Shown: positions 8,498 through 16,300 of the stretch, one piece after another
Layout: every line of letters starts with the position of its first letter
Position numbering within the stretch: position 1 is the stretch's first letter
Assembly: GCA_963790575.1 (NCBI GenBank)
Contig: CAWBPD010000042.1
Location: forward strand, 76,572-140,571
Direction of reading: 5' to 3'
Source of the DNA: CAVTSA01 sp963790575
Lineage (GTDB): Bacteria; Chloroflexota; Dormibacteria; Dormibacterales; Dormibacteraceae
Length of the DNA stretch: 64,000 nt
Position numbers and translations under genes: made by a program
Notes under the pieces: generated by a model
Seen by the model: only the letters and a program-made list of their open reading frames with translations
The model's database searches: none
What the model was told of the DNA's origin: nothing

Positions 8498-10705
8498 GTG
8501 GATATGCTCGCGGCCTGGGGACGCCTCGTCCACCGGCGGCGCCGGCTGGTGCTGGCCCTGTCCGTCGGTCTCCTCACCCTCGCCCTGCTCGGGCTGGTCA
8601 AAGGCACCAGCCCCAGCTACAACCCCGAAACCGTGACCGGCACCGAGTCGGCGACCGCCAACGGGTTGCTGAACGACGCCTTCCCGGCACAGAACGCCCG
8701 CACGCTGCTGCTGCTGTTCGAAAGCCCCACGCTCCGGGTCTCGGACCCCGTGTTCCAGGCGGCCCTCGAGTCCTCGGTTCACCGGCTGCGCACCGACCCG
8801 CGGGTGGCGTCGGTGCAGACGCCGTACGACCCGGGAGCGGCGGCGGCCGGGTTGGTCTCCCGGAGCGGGCACCAAGGGCTGGTGGTGGTGACGCTGAAGG
8901 CCACCGCCGAAGCCAGCCGGGTCACGTACGAACAGCTGCGGCCTCAGTTGGGCGCACCGGCTCCGCTCTCGGTGACGGCCACCGGCAGCCTCGCCATCAA
9001 CGCCGCGTTCCAGACCCAGCTCGCCCAGGACCTGGGGGCGGCGAGCCGCTACTCGCTGCCGGTGACGGCGGTCCTCCTCCTGCTCGTGTTCGGCACCGTG
9101 GTGGCCGCCCTGCTGCCGCTGGGCGTGGGCGCGGTGGCGGTGCTGGGCGGCCTCGGCGGCGTCTTCGTCGTCGCCGGCTTCACCAACGTCTCGCAGTACG
9201 CGACCGACCTCACCGCCCTGATCGGCCTCGGAGTCGGTATCGACTACTCCCTGTTCATCGTGAGCCGGTACCGCGAGCAGCTGGCACACGGAGACAGCCC
9301 CGAGCACGCCCTCGAGGTGGCCGTGTCGACGTCGGGGCGATCGGTCGTCTTCTCCGGGCTGACGGTGGCGATCGGCATGTCGGGTCTGCTCTTCTACCAG
9401 GGCTCCTACCTGGGGACGATGGGGCTCGGTGGCACCTTCGCGGTCCTCTCGGCGGTGATCTTCGCCCTCATGCTCCTGCCCGCGCTGCTCGCGATCCTCG
9501 GCCGCAGGATCAACTGGCTGCGGCTGCCCCTGGTCGGTCGCGACCCCGGCCGGCGTGGACTCTGGCGGCTGCTCGCCGAGGGGGTCATGCGCTGGCCCGT
9601 GGCGGCGTTGGTCCCGGCTCTCGCGCTGCTGGGGCTGGTGGCGTTTCCGGTCCACGACCTCCAGCTCGGGAGCGGAGGGCTCAAGCTGCTCCCTCCCCAG
9701 ACCCCGGCCCGGCAGGCGTACGAGCGGATCCAGCAGGACTTCCCGCGCCAGGACCAGGAGACGATCCCGGTGGTCCTCGACTATGGAGGGGGAAGTCCGC
9801 TGGCGGCCGATCGCGTCGCCTACGCCAACCGGCTGGCGTCGAAGATCGTCCGCCTGCCGGGTGTGATCAGGGTGGTGGATCCGCTGGCGCCCGGTGCCCC
9901 GCCGCAGGTGCAGCAGTCGGGGATCGCGGACCACCTGGTCGTGCTCAACGTCCAGAGTGCGTTCCAGCCCAGCGGCAGGCAGGCCAAGTCGCTGGTCAGA
10001 GACCTGCGGGCCCAACCTGGCCCGCCGGGAGGCCGCAAGCTGGTGACCGGGACCACCGCCGCCGGCCTCGACGAGGTGGCGTGGATCGCAGCTCATTCCC
10101 CGGCCGCGGCCGGGTTCGTGGTCGGCGTCACCTACGTGGTGCTGTTCCTGCTCGCCGGCTCCTTGCTGCTGCCCTTGAAGGCGGTGCTCACCAACCTGCT
10201 CTCGCTGGCGGCGGCGTTCGGGGCGATCGTGTGGATCTTCCAGGAGGGGCACCTGAGCGGCCTGCTGAACTTCACCCCGCAGACGCAGGATCCGAGCATC
10301 GCTGTACTCGTGTTCTGCATGCTCTTCGGCCTCTCCATGGACTACGAGGTCCTGATGCTGAGCCGGATCCGCGAGGAGTGGCTGCGGACCCGCGACACCC
10401 GGCTGGCGGTGGGCACCGGGCTCCAGCGCAGCGGCCGGCTGATCACCGGAGCGGCGGCGATCATGGTCGCCGTCTTCGCCAGTTTCGGCTTCGGCGCCGG
10501 CACGGTGCTGATCAAAGCGCTCGGGCTCGGACTCGCGATCGCGATCCTGGTCGACGCCACGGTGGTGCGGGCGGTGGTGGTGCCGGCGGTGATGCGGCTG
10601 CTCGGCGACCTCAACTGGTGGGCGCCTCGGCCACTGCGCCGGCTCCACCGGTGGCTGAATCTGGGGGAGACGGCGGAGGGTGAGGCGCAGCCGGAGGTCG
10701 CCTGA
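8498..10705 (+). CDS. MMPL-family (RND superfamily) transporter
   Basis: 735 residues with the two-fold RND architecture: helix 1 (about 17-35), a large exported loop, five clustered helices (about 185-335), then a second helix-loop-helices half ending near 710. GIDYSLFIVSRYREQL and its second-half counterpart FGLSMDYEVLMLSRIREEW carry the conserved Asp-Tyr pairs of the proton relay in MMPL transporters. These proteins export lipids or hydrophobic compounds. The start is GTG 8498, with ATG 8504 two codons later as alternative; no strong SD. It follows the dehydratase pair but has no obvious functional link to it. Confidence 0.9.
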   Translation: MDMLAAWGRLVHRRRRLVLALSVGLLTLALLGLVKGTSPSYNPETVTGTESATANGLLNDAFPAQNARTLLLLFESPTLRVSDPVFQAALESSVHRLRTDPRVASVQTPYDPGAAAAGLVSRSGHQGLVVVTLKATAEASRVTYEQLRPQLGAPAPLSVTATGSLAINAAFQTQLAQDLGAASRYSLPVTAVLLLLVFGTVVAALLPLGVGAVAVLGGLGGVFVVAGFTNVSQYATDLTALIGLGVGIDYSLFIVSRYREQLAHGDSPEHALEVAVSTSGRSVVFSGLTVAIGMSGLLFYQGSYLGTMGLGGTFAVLSAVIFALMLLPALLAILGRRINWLRLPLVGRDPGRRGLWRLLAEGVMRWPVAALVPALALLGLVAFPVHDLQLGSGGLKLLPPQTPARQAYERIQQDFPRQDQETIPVVLDYGGGSPLAADRVAYANRLASKIVRLPGVIRVVDPLAPGAPPQVQQSGIADHLVVLNVQSAFQPSGRQAKSLVRDLRAQPGPPGGRKLVTGTTAAGLDEVAWIAAHSPAAAGFVVGVTYVVLFLLAGSLLLPLKAVLTNLLSLAAAFGAIVWIFQEGHLSGLLNFTPQTQDPSIAVLVFCMLFGLSMDYEVLMLSRIREEWLRTRDTRLAVGTGLQRSGRLITGAAAIMVAVFASFGFGAGTVLIKALGLGLAIAILVDATVVRAVVVPAVMRLLGDLNWWAPRPLRRLHRWLNLGETAEGEAQPEVA

Positions 10706-10736
10706 CTGGAGCCTCAGGGAAGGTAACCTCCGGCCG

Positions 10737-10826
10737 GTGAGATTGCCCTTCCGCCGGATCGGCGCCCGCATGCCCTACGACCGGATCGCCGGCACTCAGG
10801 TGAGGGGGCGCACCCGCCACGGCTGA
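10737..10826 (+). CDS. possible 29-residue leaderless small ORF
   Basis: GTG at 10737 opens a 30-codon reading frame (basic peptide, MRLPFRRIGARMPYDRIAG...). The hexamer TAACCT ends seven bases before the GTG, the spacing expected for a -10 box of a leaderless message, as seen for better-supported genes in this window. There is no homology I recognise, and it sits in the gap between a transporter and a convergent DUF421 gene. It may be chance. Confidence 0.2.
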   Translation: MRLPFRRIGARMPYDRIAGTQVRGRTRHG

Positions 10827-10848
10827 CGCCTCCGGGCCGGCGGACCTG

Positions 10849-11421
10849 TCAGCCTCTCGCCACTCCCGCCAGCAGTCGCTCGATCCTCTCCAGGCGCTCG
10901 GCCAGCCCCGCGATGTCGCCCCCGGTCGCGGTCTTCGCTTCGTGCTTCATCGTCAGCACCAGATGGCCGCCGGGTTCCAGCGCGCCGTGCTGAATGTCGT
11001 TGACCGAGTCGCCGTTCTGCAGCCGGACCGCGAATTCGAGGTCGCCCGGGCGCACGGCGAGTCGCCGCAGCGTGCGCTTGTCCAGATGCCCCTCTTCGAT
11101 GACCGTGGTCGGCCTGCCCTCGAGGAGGAGGGCGAGGCGCGGATGCCAGACCGCGAGCCGGTTGAGGGCGGCGTTCACGACCACCAGCGAGATCGCTCCC
11201 ACGACCCCGCCCACAAGGCTGTTGTCGTTCCCGATCACCGCGTTCTGGACGATGTTCGAGAGCAGAAAGAGGACGACGAAGTCGAATGTGTTGAGCGCCG
11301 CCATACCTCGCTTGCCGGCGACCCGGAACAGCACCAGGATCACGAGGTAGACCAGCACCGTGCGCAGGATCTTCTCCGCGATCGGGATCTGGATCACGAA
11401 GAGGTCAGTCCAAATCGACAT
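10849..11421 (-). CDS. DUF421 (YetF/YcaP-like) membrane protein
   Basis: A 190-residue protein with three N-terminal hydrophobic helices (about 15-90) and a soluble DUF421 domain: GKRGMAALNTFDFVVLFLLSNIVQNAVIGNDNS is the characteristic core, followed by GRPTTVIEEGHLDKRTLRRLAVRPGDLEFAVR. The family occurs near spore-germination or envelope genes in other bacteria, but its biochemical role is unknown. Start ATG 11421 is preceded on the minus strand by GGAGG at nine bases. The longer open frame upstream (to 11523) is low-complexity Arg-rich shadow. Confidence 0.85.
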   Translation of the reverse strand: MSIWTDLFVIQIPIAEKILRTVLVYLVILVLFRVAGKRGMAALNTFDFVVLFLLSNIVQNAVIGNDNSLVGGVVGAISLVVVNAALNRLAVWHPRLALLLEGRPTTVIEEGHLDKRTLRRLAVRPGDLEFAVRLQNGDSVNDIQHGALEPGGHLVLTMKHEAKTATGGDIAGLAERLERIERLLAGVARG

Positions 11422-11474
11422 CCAAGGAGCCTCCGTGCTGGGTGTTTTGCTGCACAGCCTGAGTTCGGCGCGCC

Positions 11475-11508
11475 GGCGGCGAGGGGTCGCCTCCGCGACC
11501 CCGCCGCC
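11475..11508. repeat. strong GC hairpin in a divergent intergenic gap
   Basis: GGCGGC, a two-base bulge (GA) and GGGGTCGC, loop CTCC, then GCGACCCC and GCCGCC: 14 base pairs interrupted by one bulge. It lies between the divergent DUF421 and acyl-CoA dehydrogenase starts, so it is not an ordinary end-of-operon terminator; a role in the 5' leader of either transcript or as a protein-binding site is possible. Confidence 0.5.
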
Positions 11509-11557
11509 ACGCCGGCGGAGCACGCGGGCGCCGACCGGCTCAACATAACGATCTGCG

Positions 11558-12769
11558 ATGCCACTCGACTTTTCGTTGACGCCAGAGCAGGAGGAGATTC
11601 GCGCGCTCGCTCACGAGTTCGCGGAGCGGGAGATCCGGCCCGCCGCCGCCCACTACGACGAGACTGAGGAGTTCCCGTACGAGATCGTAGCCAAGGCACA
11701 GCGGGTGGGGCTGACGCCGGCTGCCTTCATCCCCGAGCGGTACGGGGGCCAGGGGCTGGACAGCGTCACCTCGCTGGTGGTGGGTGAGGAGCTGCACTGG
11801 GGGTGTGCCGGGATCGCGGTCTGCATCATCAGCCCCGGCCTCGCGATCGCCGGCATCTCGGCCATGGGTTCGCAGGAGCAGAAAGAGCGCTGGCTGCCCG
11901 AGTTCTGCGACCCGGACCGGGTGGTGCTGGGTGGCCTCGGCCTGACCGAGCCGAACTCCGGGTCCGACGCCCTGGCCCTGGAGACCACCGCCCGGCGGAC
12001 CACCGTGGAGGGGGTGCCCGGCTACGTGCTCAACGGCGTCAAGCAGTTCTGCACCAACGGCGGGATCGCGGACTACCACGTCATCTTCGCCACCACCGAC
12101 CGCTCGCTCGGCCCGGCCGGCATCGCCGGCTTCCTGGTCGAGAAGGGGACCAAGGGCCTCACCATGGGCCGCAAAGAGCAGAAGCTGGGGGTGCGGGCCA
12201 GCCACACGGCGCAGGTGCTGCTCGAGGACTGCTTCGTGCCCCTTGATCACCGGCTGGGCGGGGAACCGGACGAGCTGGACGCCGGGCCGGGCGCGCTCGG
12301 CGCCCTCACCACCCTGGAGTCGACGCGGCCCGGGGTGGGGGCGGGGGCACTTGGCATCGCGCGGGCGGCCTACGAGTTCGCCCTCGACTACGCGCAGGAG
12401 CGCAAGCAGTTCGGCAAGCCGCTGATCTATCACCAGGCGATCGCGTTCAAGCTGGCCGACATGGCGACCCGGATCGACGCCGCGCGGCTTCTGATCTGGC
12501 GGGCGGGCTGGATGGCGGCCACCGGCGGTGAGTTCGGACGCGCGGAGGGGTCGATGGCCAAGCTGTACGCCGCCGACACCGCCATGGACGTGACGGTGGA
12601 TGCGGTCCAGATCCTGGGTGGCTACGGCTACATCCGCGAGTACCCGGTCGAGAAGTGGATGCGGGATGCCAAGATTTATCAGATCTGGGAAGGCACCGCG
12701 GAGGTGCAGCGAATCGTCATCTCGCGCGCCATCGCTGGCCAGCGGCGGGCGATGCGGGTGCCGCGATGA
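11558..12769 (+). CDS. acyl-CoA dehydrogenase
   Basis: FAD-dependent acyl-CoA dehydrogenase of 403 residues. The two family signatures are present: GGLGLTEPNSGSDALALETTARR (FAD/substrate-binding loop) and, near the C terminus, QILGGYGYIREYPVEKWMRDAKIYQIWEGTAEVQRIVI, where the Glu of WEGT is the catalytic base position of short/medium-chain enzymes. It oxidises an acyl-CoA to trans-2-enoyl-CoA and feeds an electron-transfer flavoprotein. It leads a cluster with an SDR oxidoreductase and an enoyl-CoA hydratase, fitting a beta-oxidation-like route for an unidentified acid. No strong SD before the ATG. Confidence 0.92.
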   Translation: MPLDFSLTPEQEEIRALAHEFAEREIRPAAAHYDETEEFPYEIVAKAQRVGLTPAAFIPERYGGQGLDSVTSLVVGEELHWGCAGIAVCIISPGLAIAGISAMGSQEQKERWLPEFCDPDRVVLGGLGLTEPNSGSDALALETTARRTTVEGVPGYVLNGVKQFCTNGGIADYHVIFATTDRSLGPAGIAGFLVEKGTKGLTMGRKEQKLGVRASHTAQVLLEDCFVPLDHRLGGEPDELDAGPGALGALTTLESTRPGVGAGALGIARAAYEFALDYAQERKQFGKPLIYHQAIAFKLADMATRIDAARLLIWRAGWMAATGGEFGRAEGSMAKLYAADTAMDVTVDAVQILGGYGYIREYPVEKWMRDAKIYQIWEGTAEVQRIVISRAIAGQRRAMRVPR

Positions 12770-12815
12770 GATACCCCGGGACAAGCGACGGCCATCGGCG
12801 GGCGGAGGTGCTGAG

Positions 12816-13655
12816 ATGATCGATCTGTCGGGGAAGGTGGCGGTGGTGACGGGTGCCTCGCGTGGCTTGGGTCGCGAGGACGCGCTGGCGCTGGCCCGGC
12901 AGGGCGCCGACGTCGTGATCACGGACGTGCTGCTAGAGGACGACCCTCAGCTCGCGGACACCGCTGAGGCCCAGCACTCGGCGCTGGCCCAGGTGGCGGC
13001 CGCGCAGGGCTGGGTCTACGGCAACGCGACCGCGGAGGAGATCCGCAAGCTGGGGCGGCGGGCGGTCGCGATCAAGATGGACGTCACCGACCGCGATCAG
13101 GTGCGCTCGGTCTTCGCCCAGGTGAAGCGGGAGTTCGGGCGCGTCGACATCCTGGTCAACAACGCCGCCACGCTGGACAACACGGCGCAGATCCCGAAGC
13201 AGGACTACGCCCTTTGGGATCGGGATCTCGCGGTCAACCTCACCGGCGCCTTCAACTGCACCCGGGAGGTGTGGCCGTACATGGTCGAGCAGGGGTGGGG
13301 GCGGCTCATCTTCATGTCCTCCATCGCGGGCTCGATCGGCGGCTTCGGACAAGCCAGCTACGCCGCCACCAAGGCGGGCGTGGTGGGGCTCATGAAGACG
13401 GCGGCGCTGGAGGGCGGCCGCCACGGCATCACCGCCAACGCGGTGGCGCCCGGCATCGCCCGCTCGGAGGCGGCGCGGGTGGCGGAGGCGACCAACCCCA
13501 TGTACGAACGGTTCAAGAACCGAACCGTCTTCAAACGCTTCGGGGAGCCGGCGGACGTGGCGGCCGCGATCGCGTACCTGTGCAGCGACGAGGCGGGCTA
13601 CGTGACCGGGGTCGTGCTCGGAGTCGACGGCGGCATGTCTTTGTTCACCGCCTAA
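12816..13655 (+). CDS. short-chain dehydrogenase/reductase (SDR)
   Basis: A 279-residue classical SDR: NAD(P)-binding TGASRGLG at about 12-19, NNAA motif (VNNAATLDNTAQ), catalytic Ser in FMSSIAGSIGG and the YxxxK pair in SYAATKAG. The C terminus GVVLGVDGGMSLF is typical. An insert of about 30 residues after the first Rossmann unit is longer than in FabG. It probably oxidises a 3-hydroxyacyl-CoA or related alcohol in the pathway of its neighbours. GGAGG eight bases before the ATG supports the start. Confidence 0.9.
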   Translation: MIDLSGKVAVVTGASRGLGREDALALARQGADVVITDVLLEDDPQLADTAEAQHSALAQVAAAQGWVYGNATAEEIRKLGRRAVAIKMDVTDRDQVRSVFAQVKREFGRVDILVNNAATLDNTAQIPKQDYALWDRDLAVNLTGAFNCTREVWPYMVEQGWGRLIFMSSIAGSIGGFGQASYAATKAGVVGLMKTAALEGGRHGITANAVAPGIARSEAARVAEATNPMYERFKNRTVFKRFGEPADVAAAIAYLCSDEAGYVTGVVLGVDGGMSLFTA

Positions 13656-13658
13656 CTG

Positions 13659-14459
13659 ATGGGCGCCAACGTCGACATCGCGCGCGAGGGGCAGGTGGGG
13701 CTGGTCCGCATGCACCGCGGCGGCCTCAACGCGATCGCGGCCGACCTCACCGACGAGCTGGCGGAGGCGTTCACCGCGCTCGGCGCCGACCCTGAGGTGC
13801 GGTGCGTGGTGCTGGCCAGCGATGCGGAGCGGGCCTTCAGCGTGGGCGCCGACCTGACCGGGATGGCGGCCATCGACCGGTCGGCGCCCGACGCCCACGA
13901 CCAGGTGCTCGCCTTCCTGGGCCACGTACATCGCGGCTACCAGGCCATCTCGGCCTGCCCCAAGCCGGTGGTTGCGGCGATCGGCGGCCACGCGCTGGGT
14001 GGCGGCTGCGAGCTGGCGCTGTGCTGCGACTACCGGGTGATGGTGGATGACGGACACGCGCAGATCGGCCAGACCGAGTCCGCGCTGGGGATCATCCCGG
14101 GCGCCGGCGGCACCCAGCGGCTGGTGCGCCTGATCGGGAAGGCCCGGGCGCTGCCGATGCTGCTGGAGGCGCGGCGCCTGACGGCCCCCGAGGCGCTGGC
14201 GATCGGTCTGGTCGACCTGGTGGCGCCGCCCGAGGCGTTCGAGGAGACGTGGCGCCGGCTGTCGGAGCGGCTGGCGGCGGGTCCGACGCGGGCGTTGGCG
14301 CTGATCAAGGACGCGGTCAACCGGGGCCAGGGTCTGCCCCTGCCGGAGGCGCTGGCGCTGGAAGCGGACCACTTCGCGATCGCAGCCCTCACCGACGACG
14401 CGGCGATCGGGATCATGTCCTTCCTCGCCAAGCAGAGGCCCGAGTTCACCGGCTCCTGA
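13659..14459 (+). CDS. enoyl-CoA hydratase/isomerase (crotonase family)
   Basis: A 266-residue crotonase. Both catalytic glutamates of classical hydratases are present: GHALGGGCELALCCDYR and GQTESALGIIPGAGGTQRLVR. The oxyanion-hole segment SVGADLTGM is also clear. It would hydrate a 2-enoyl-CoA made by the dehydrogenase at 11558; the SDR between them could then oxidise the hydroxyacyl product. Start ATG 13659 lies three bases after the SDR stop. The gene ends in a gap that holds a long hairpin repeat and faces the GNAT gene. Confidence 0.92.
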   Translation: MGANVDIAREGQVGLVRMHRGGLNAIAADLTDELAEAFTALGADPEVRCVVLASDAERAFSVGADLTGMAAIDRSAPDAHDQVLAFLGHVHRGYQAISACPKPVVAAIGGHALGGGCELALCCDYRVMVDDGHAQIGQTESALGIIPGAGGTQRLVRLIGKARALPMLLEARRLTAPEALAIGLVDLVAPPEAFEETWRRLSERLAAGPTRALALIKDAVNRGQGLPLPEALALEADHFAIAALTDDAAIGIMSFLAKQRPEFTGS

Positions 14460-14477
14460 AACGTGACGCCATCGGGC

Positions 14478-14550
14478 ACCTGAGTGCCGGCAGTCGGGGT
14501 ACTTCCGGGCCTAAATGAGCCTCGAGGGCCGGCACTCGGGTATTGGGGCC
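14478..14550. repeat. intergenic hairpin repeat, GAGTGCCGGC family, copy D
   Basis: Arms GAGTGCCGGC (14482-14491) and GCCGGCACTC (14528-14537) pair perfectly over 10 bases around a 36-base centre containing GGGCCTAAATGAGCCTCGAG. An inverted copy with the same centre occurs at 48181-48262, also between convergent genes. A further small inverted repeat (CCCGGGCACTT/CATGCCCTCGGG) follows at about 14557-14582. Confidence 0.7.
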
Positions 14551-14602
14551 GCCGACCCCCGGGCACTTCATGCCCTCGGGTGCCCCCCCGCGGCATGACG
14601 AT

Positions 14603-15154
14603 TCACGGGGCGGCGAGGCGGTAGAGGACGTGGCGCCGCAGCCGGTGGCCCGCCGGTATGCGGGGGTGGTCGAAGTCGTCCGCGGCATCATGGGTCATGC
14701 CGATCCGCTCCATCACGCGCGAGGAACGGAGGTTGTTGGCCGAGGTGAAGGAGACCAGCGCGCGCAGCCCGGCGCCGCCGAACGCGAAGTCGCGTGCCGC
14801 CCGCGCCGCCTCCTGCGCGTACCCCTGTCCCCAGGCGTCGCGCCTCAGGCGCCAGCCGATCTCGACCGTGGGCCCGTTCACGAAGGGGGCCTCGAACGTC
14901 ACCGGATTCAGCCCCGTGAAGCCGAGAAAGCGACCGGTGGCCCGCTCCTCCACCGCCCACAGCCCGTAGCCACGGGACAACAGTGCGGCTTCCGCTCGGG
15001 CCGCCAGGCCATCGCTCTCGGCACGTGACAGCAACCCCGGGAAGTGCTCCATCACCTCGGGGTCCGCGTTCATGGCGGCGAACGGCTCCCGATCGCCCGG
15101 GTGCCAGTGGCGCAGCAGAAGGCGAGGCGTGAGCAGTTCGGGTGCGTCGGGCAT
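14603..15154 (-). CDS. GNAT-family N-acetyltransferase (RimJ/RimL type)
   Basis: A 183-residue acetyltransferase of the RimJ-like subgroup: it begins LLTPRLLLRHWHPGDREPFAAMNADPEVMEHFPG, has the acetyl-CoA loop in RRDAWGQGYAQEAARAARDFAF and the helix segment VSFTSANNLRSSRVMERIGM (N..S..vmekiGm). It transfers acetyl from acetyl-CoA to an amine; the substrate is unknown. ATG 15154 was chosen as the first Met immediately before the conserved N terminus. It is convergent with the enoyl-CoA hydratase. Confidence 0.9.
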   Translation of the reverse strand: MPDAPELLTPRLLLRHWHPGDREPFAAMNADPEVMEHFPGLLSRAESDGLAARAEAALLSRGYGLWAVEERATGRFLGFTGLNPVTFEAPFVNGPTVEIGWRLRRDAWGQGYAQEAARAARDFAFGGAGLRALVSFTSANNLRSSRVMERIGMTHDAADDFDHPRIPAGHRLRRHVLYRLAAP

Positions 15155-15199
15155 GGGCTGTGTACGGTACCTCAAGCCGTCTACTAGCCTGGGCTTGTC

Positions 15200-15541
15200 A
15201 TGGACGAGTACCAGGGCGAGATCCAGGAACTCCGCGCCCAAATCGAGCAGATGGTCGCGGCCGAGGAGGAACCCAAGCTGATCGCGGACCTGGAGCTGCA
15301 GGCCCAGCTCCTGGAGGCGATCTACGAGCAGGCGCAGGCGCTCCTCCGGCGCGGGGAGGCTGAGTCCGAGCTCCGCGAGCGTCTCCGGGTCCGGGGCTAC
15401 GGAGACTGGAGTCTGGACAACGTCTACGCGTTCGTGTACGAGACGGCGACCGATCTGCCCGCCGACGGAGGGCAACCTTTCGCGACCGAGATCCGCGCCG
15501 CCGACTTCGCGGCCGAGCTCACGCGCGGCGCGGTCTTCTAG
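15200..15541 (+). CDS. small coiled-coil protein, unknown function
   Basis: A 113-residue acidic protein. The first 65 residues are a predicted coiled coil rich in Glu, Gln and Leu with heptad-like spacing (EIQELRAQIEQMV...LELQAQLLEAIYEQAQALL). The C-terminal part (GYGDWSLDNVYAFVYETATDLP...) is globular-looking. I recognise no family. It diverges from the GNAT gene across 45 bases. Codon usage matches its neighbours, so it is probably a real gene. Confidence 0.6.
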   Translation: MDEYQGEIQELRAQIEQMVAAEEEPKLIADLELQAQLLEAIYEQAQALLRRGEAESELRERLRVRGYGDWSLDNVYAFVYETATDLPADGGQPFATEIRAADFAAELTRGAVF

Positions 15542-15563
15542 GGGCTTCGCAGCTCGTAGCCCC
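15541..15563 (+). terminator. weak hairpin after the coiled-coil gene
   Basis: GGGGCT (15541-15546) pairs with AGCCCC (15558-15563) over an 11-base loop immediately at the stop codon of the preceding gene. No U-tract follows, so a terminator role is tentative. Confidence 0.3.
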
Positions 15564-15657
15564 AGGTTGCCCGCCCTCCGGTGTTCCCCACGCGCGGGAT
15601 GGCGCCAGAGTGAGGACACCACGGCCTCACCCGCGCCACGGCACCATATCGCCTGAC

Positions 15658-16272
15658 ATGCACCTGCGATCCTCCGGCGCCGTTGGTGTCAACCTGCTCT
15701 TGGTTCTGTACTTCGGGGCCGCGTTTGTCGCGCTCGTCGCGATGCGGGTGCGCGGGCGTACCTGGGGGGAGATCTGGGGCGCACTGGGCTGGCGAGGCTG
15801 CGCTCCGACCTGGTTCGCGCTGGGGCTGGCGATCGCGGTGGGCACCGGGATCGCCGCGGCCGTCGCCTTCGCGCTCCTGGATCCCGGCTTCCTCCGGCAT
15901 CCGACTCCCGGCAGCGATCAGTACCGGTACGCCCGGATGGGCCTCAGTCTGGGGGCCGTCGCCGAGGCCTTCGCCCTGGAGGCGTTCAACCAGACCCTGG
16001 GGGAGGAGGTCTTCTTCCGGGGACTGCTCGGCGGCTGGTTGACGTCGAGGCTCGGATTCCAGGCCGGGAACGCGGTGCAGGCGGTGCTGTTCCTGCTGCC
16101 GCACCTCACCCTCCTGCTCCTGAGCAGCCGGTTCTGGCCGATCCTCATCCTGCAGCTGGCCGGCGGCTGGCTCCTGGGCTGGCTCCGGGTGCGATCGGGG
16201 AGCATCCTGCCCGGCTGGCTGTCACACACCGTGATCAACACCCTGTCCGACGTCATGTTCATGGTCGGCTGA
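15658..16272 (+). CDS. CPBP-family intramembrane glutamic endopeptidase
   Basis: A 204-residue integral membrane protein with about six hydrophobic helices. It shows the CPBP (Abi/CAAX protease-like) motifs: EExxxR as GEEVFFRGLLGG, a second-motif His in FLLPHL and a final SHTVINTLSD motif. These residues form the glutamate/histidine active site of intramembrane proteases; some homologues act in bacteriocin self-immunity or prenyl-protein processing, but the role here is unknown. ATG 15658 was chosen because the 16 codons of the longer frame (from 15610) are not hydrophobic and look non-coding. Confidence 0.85.
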   Translation: MHLRSSGAVGVNLLLVLYFGAAFVALVAMRVRGRTWGEIWGALGWRGCAPTWFALGLAIAVGTGIAAAVAFALLDPGFLRHPTPGSDQYRYARMGLSLGAVAEAFALEAFNQTLGEEVFFRGLLGGWLTSRLGFQAGNAVQAVLFLLPHLTLLLLSSRFWPILILQLAGGWLLGWLRVRSGSILPGWLSHTVINTLSDVMFMVG

Positions 16273-16300
16273 CGCGACCCGGACGGGGTAGGGGCCGCCG

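Noticed and set aside
10785..10805. GCCGGCACTCAGG similar to the right arm of the GAGTGCCGGC hairpin family
   Set aside because: No complementary left arm at the expected distance, and the conserved centre is absent; treated as chance.
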